DNA from: Acidobacteriota bacterium
GTDB taxonomy: Bacteria; Acidobacteriota; Terriglobia; Terriglobales; Acidobacteriaceae
Reading direction: 5' to 3'
DNA length: 6,451 nt
Assembly: GCA_003224785.1 (NCBI GenBank)
Contig: QHZV01000053.1
Span: 1-6,451, forward strand
In this document: piece after piece, positions 6,294 through 6,451 of the stretch
Layout of the letters: every line of letters starts with the position of its first letter
Position numbering within the stretch: the stretch's first letter is position 1
Notes under the pieces: model-generated
Database searches by the model: none
What the model saw: only the letters and a program-made list of their open reading frames with translations
Told to the model about the DNA's origin: nothing
Program-made: the position numbers and the translations under genes

Positions 6294-6451
6294 AGTCGGC
6301 GGAAACCTTGCTACAGCGATGAAGCGCGGTCCGGTTAGCGCGGGGAAAGGAATTGTCGCGCTGCTGGGCGGCTTGGTGTCGATCTTCTTGGGGCTGGAGA
6401 TCTCTGCGCCTATGATACTGGCACGGCTGAGCCACACTGAGCAGCGCATCG
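6268..6451 (+). CDS. N-terminal part of a membrane-anchored protein, possible acylation partner of the MBOAT protein (3' partial)
   Basis: An open frame runs from ATG 6268 to the window edge (61 complete codons), overlapping the last 26 bases of the MBOAT gene in another frame. The product has a short polar N-terminus with MKRGPVSAGKG, one hydrophobic helix (about residues 30-49, IVALLGGLVSIFLGLEISAP) and then ARLSHTEQRI. This suits a type II protein anchored in the inner membrane with its main domain outside the cytoplasm. AlgI-like proteins are commonly followed by such a gene, coding for an SGNH-hydrolase-like AlgJ/AlgX-type or related partner that finishes the transfer; this is inference from position, since no catalytic motif lies in the window. 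ATG 6319 (residue 18) is an alternative start without overlap. Weak Shine-Dalgarno sequences precede both. Confidence 0.62.
   Translation, partial: MPLSISNSKVGGNLATAMKRGPVSAGKGIVALLGGLVSIFLGLEISAPMILARLSHTEQRI

Overview
The window is a single stretch of plus-strand, tightly packed genes from an exopolysaccharide or capsule biosynthesis cluster of a Gram-negative-type bacterium. Four things point that way: a tyrosine-kinase C-terminus with a Tyr-rich tail, an EpsB_2-type (PEP-CTERM/exosortase-associated) sugar-phosphate transferase, a Wzy/WaaL-like ligase and an AlgI-like MBOAT acyltransferase. Gene style and order recall Acidobacteriota (Terriglobia-like) genomes, but this is a recollection of family resemblance, not something the sequence proves. 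No rRNA, tRNA, CRISPR, insertion sequence or convincing reverse-strand gene was seen. No promoter or classical terminator was recognised, so the genes look like the middle of a longer operon that runs off both ends.

Layout: 1-203 is the 3' end of a Wzc/CpsD-type kinase. 208-1542 is the initiating polyprenyl-phosphate sugar-1-phosphate transferase. 1556-2731 is a membrane-bound family 2 glycosyltransferase. 2739-4061 is an O-antigen ligase/polymerase-like membrane protein. 4106-4840 is a class I SAM-dependent methyltransferase. 4917-6293 is the MBOAT O-acyltransferase. 6268-6451 is the 5' end of a membrane-anchored protein, probably the acylation partner. Spacings are 4, 13, 7, 44 and 76 bases, then a 26-base overlap. 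There is no gene-free stretch of 300 bases or more.

How they could work together (inference): the transferase loads the first sugar-phosphate on undecaprenyl phosphate, and the glycosyltransferase extends the unit. Methyltransferase and MBOAT decorate it with methyl and acyl (probably acetyl) groups. The ligase-like protein polymerises or transfers it in the periplasm, and the kinase controls chain length or export. Flippase, outer-membrane export protein and further glycosyltransferases are not in the window.

I did not find a clearly new system. The most notable observations are apparent short in-frame losses inside conserved regions of the sugar transferase (near residues 414-419) and the MBOAT protein (near residues 50-55), and a good Shine-Dalgarno sequence followed by only a nine-codon frame upstream of the MBOAT gene, which itself lacks a good site.
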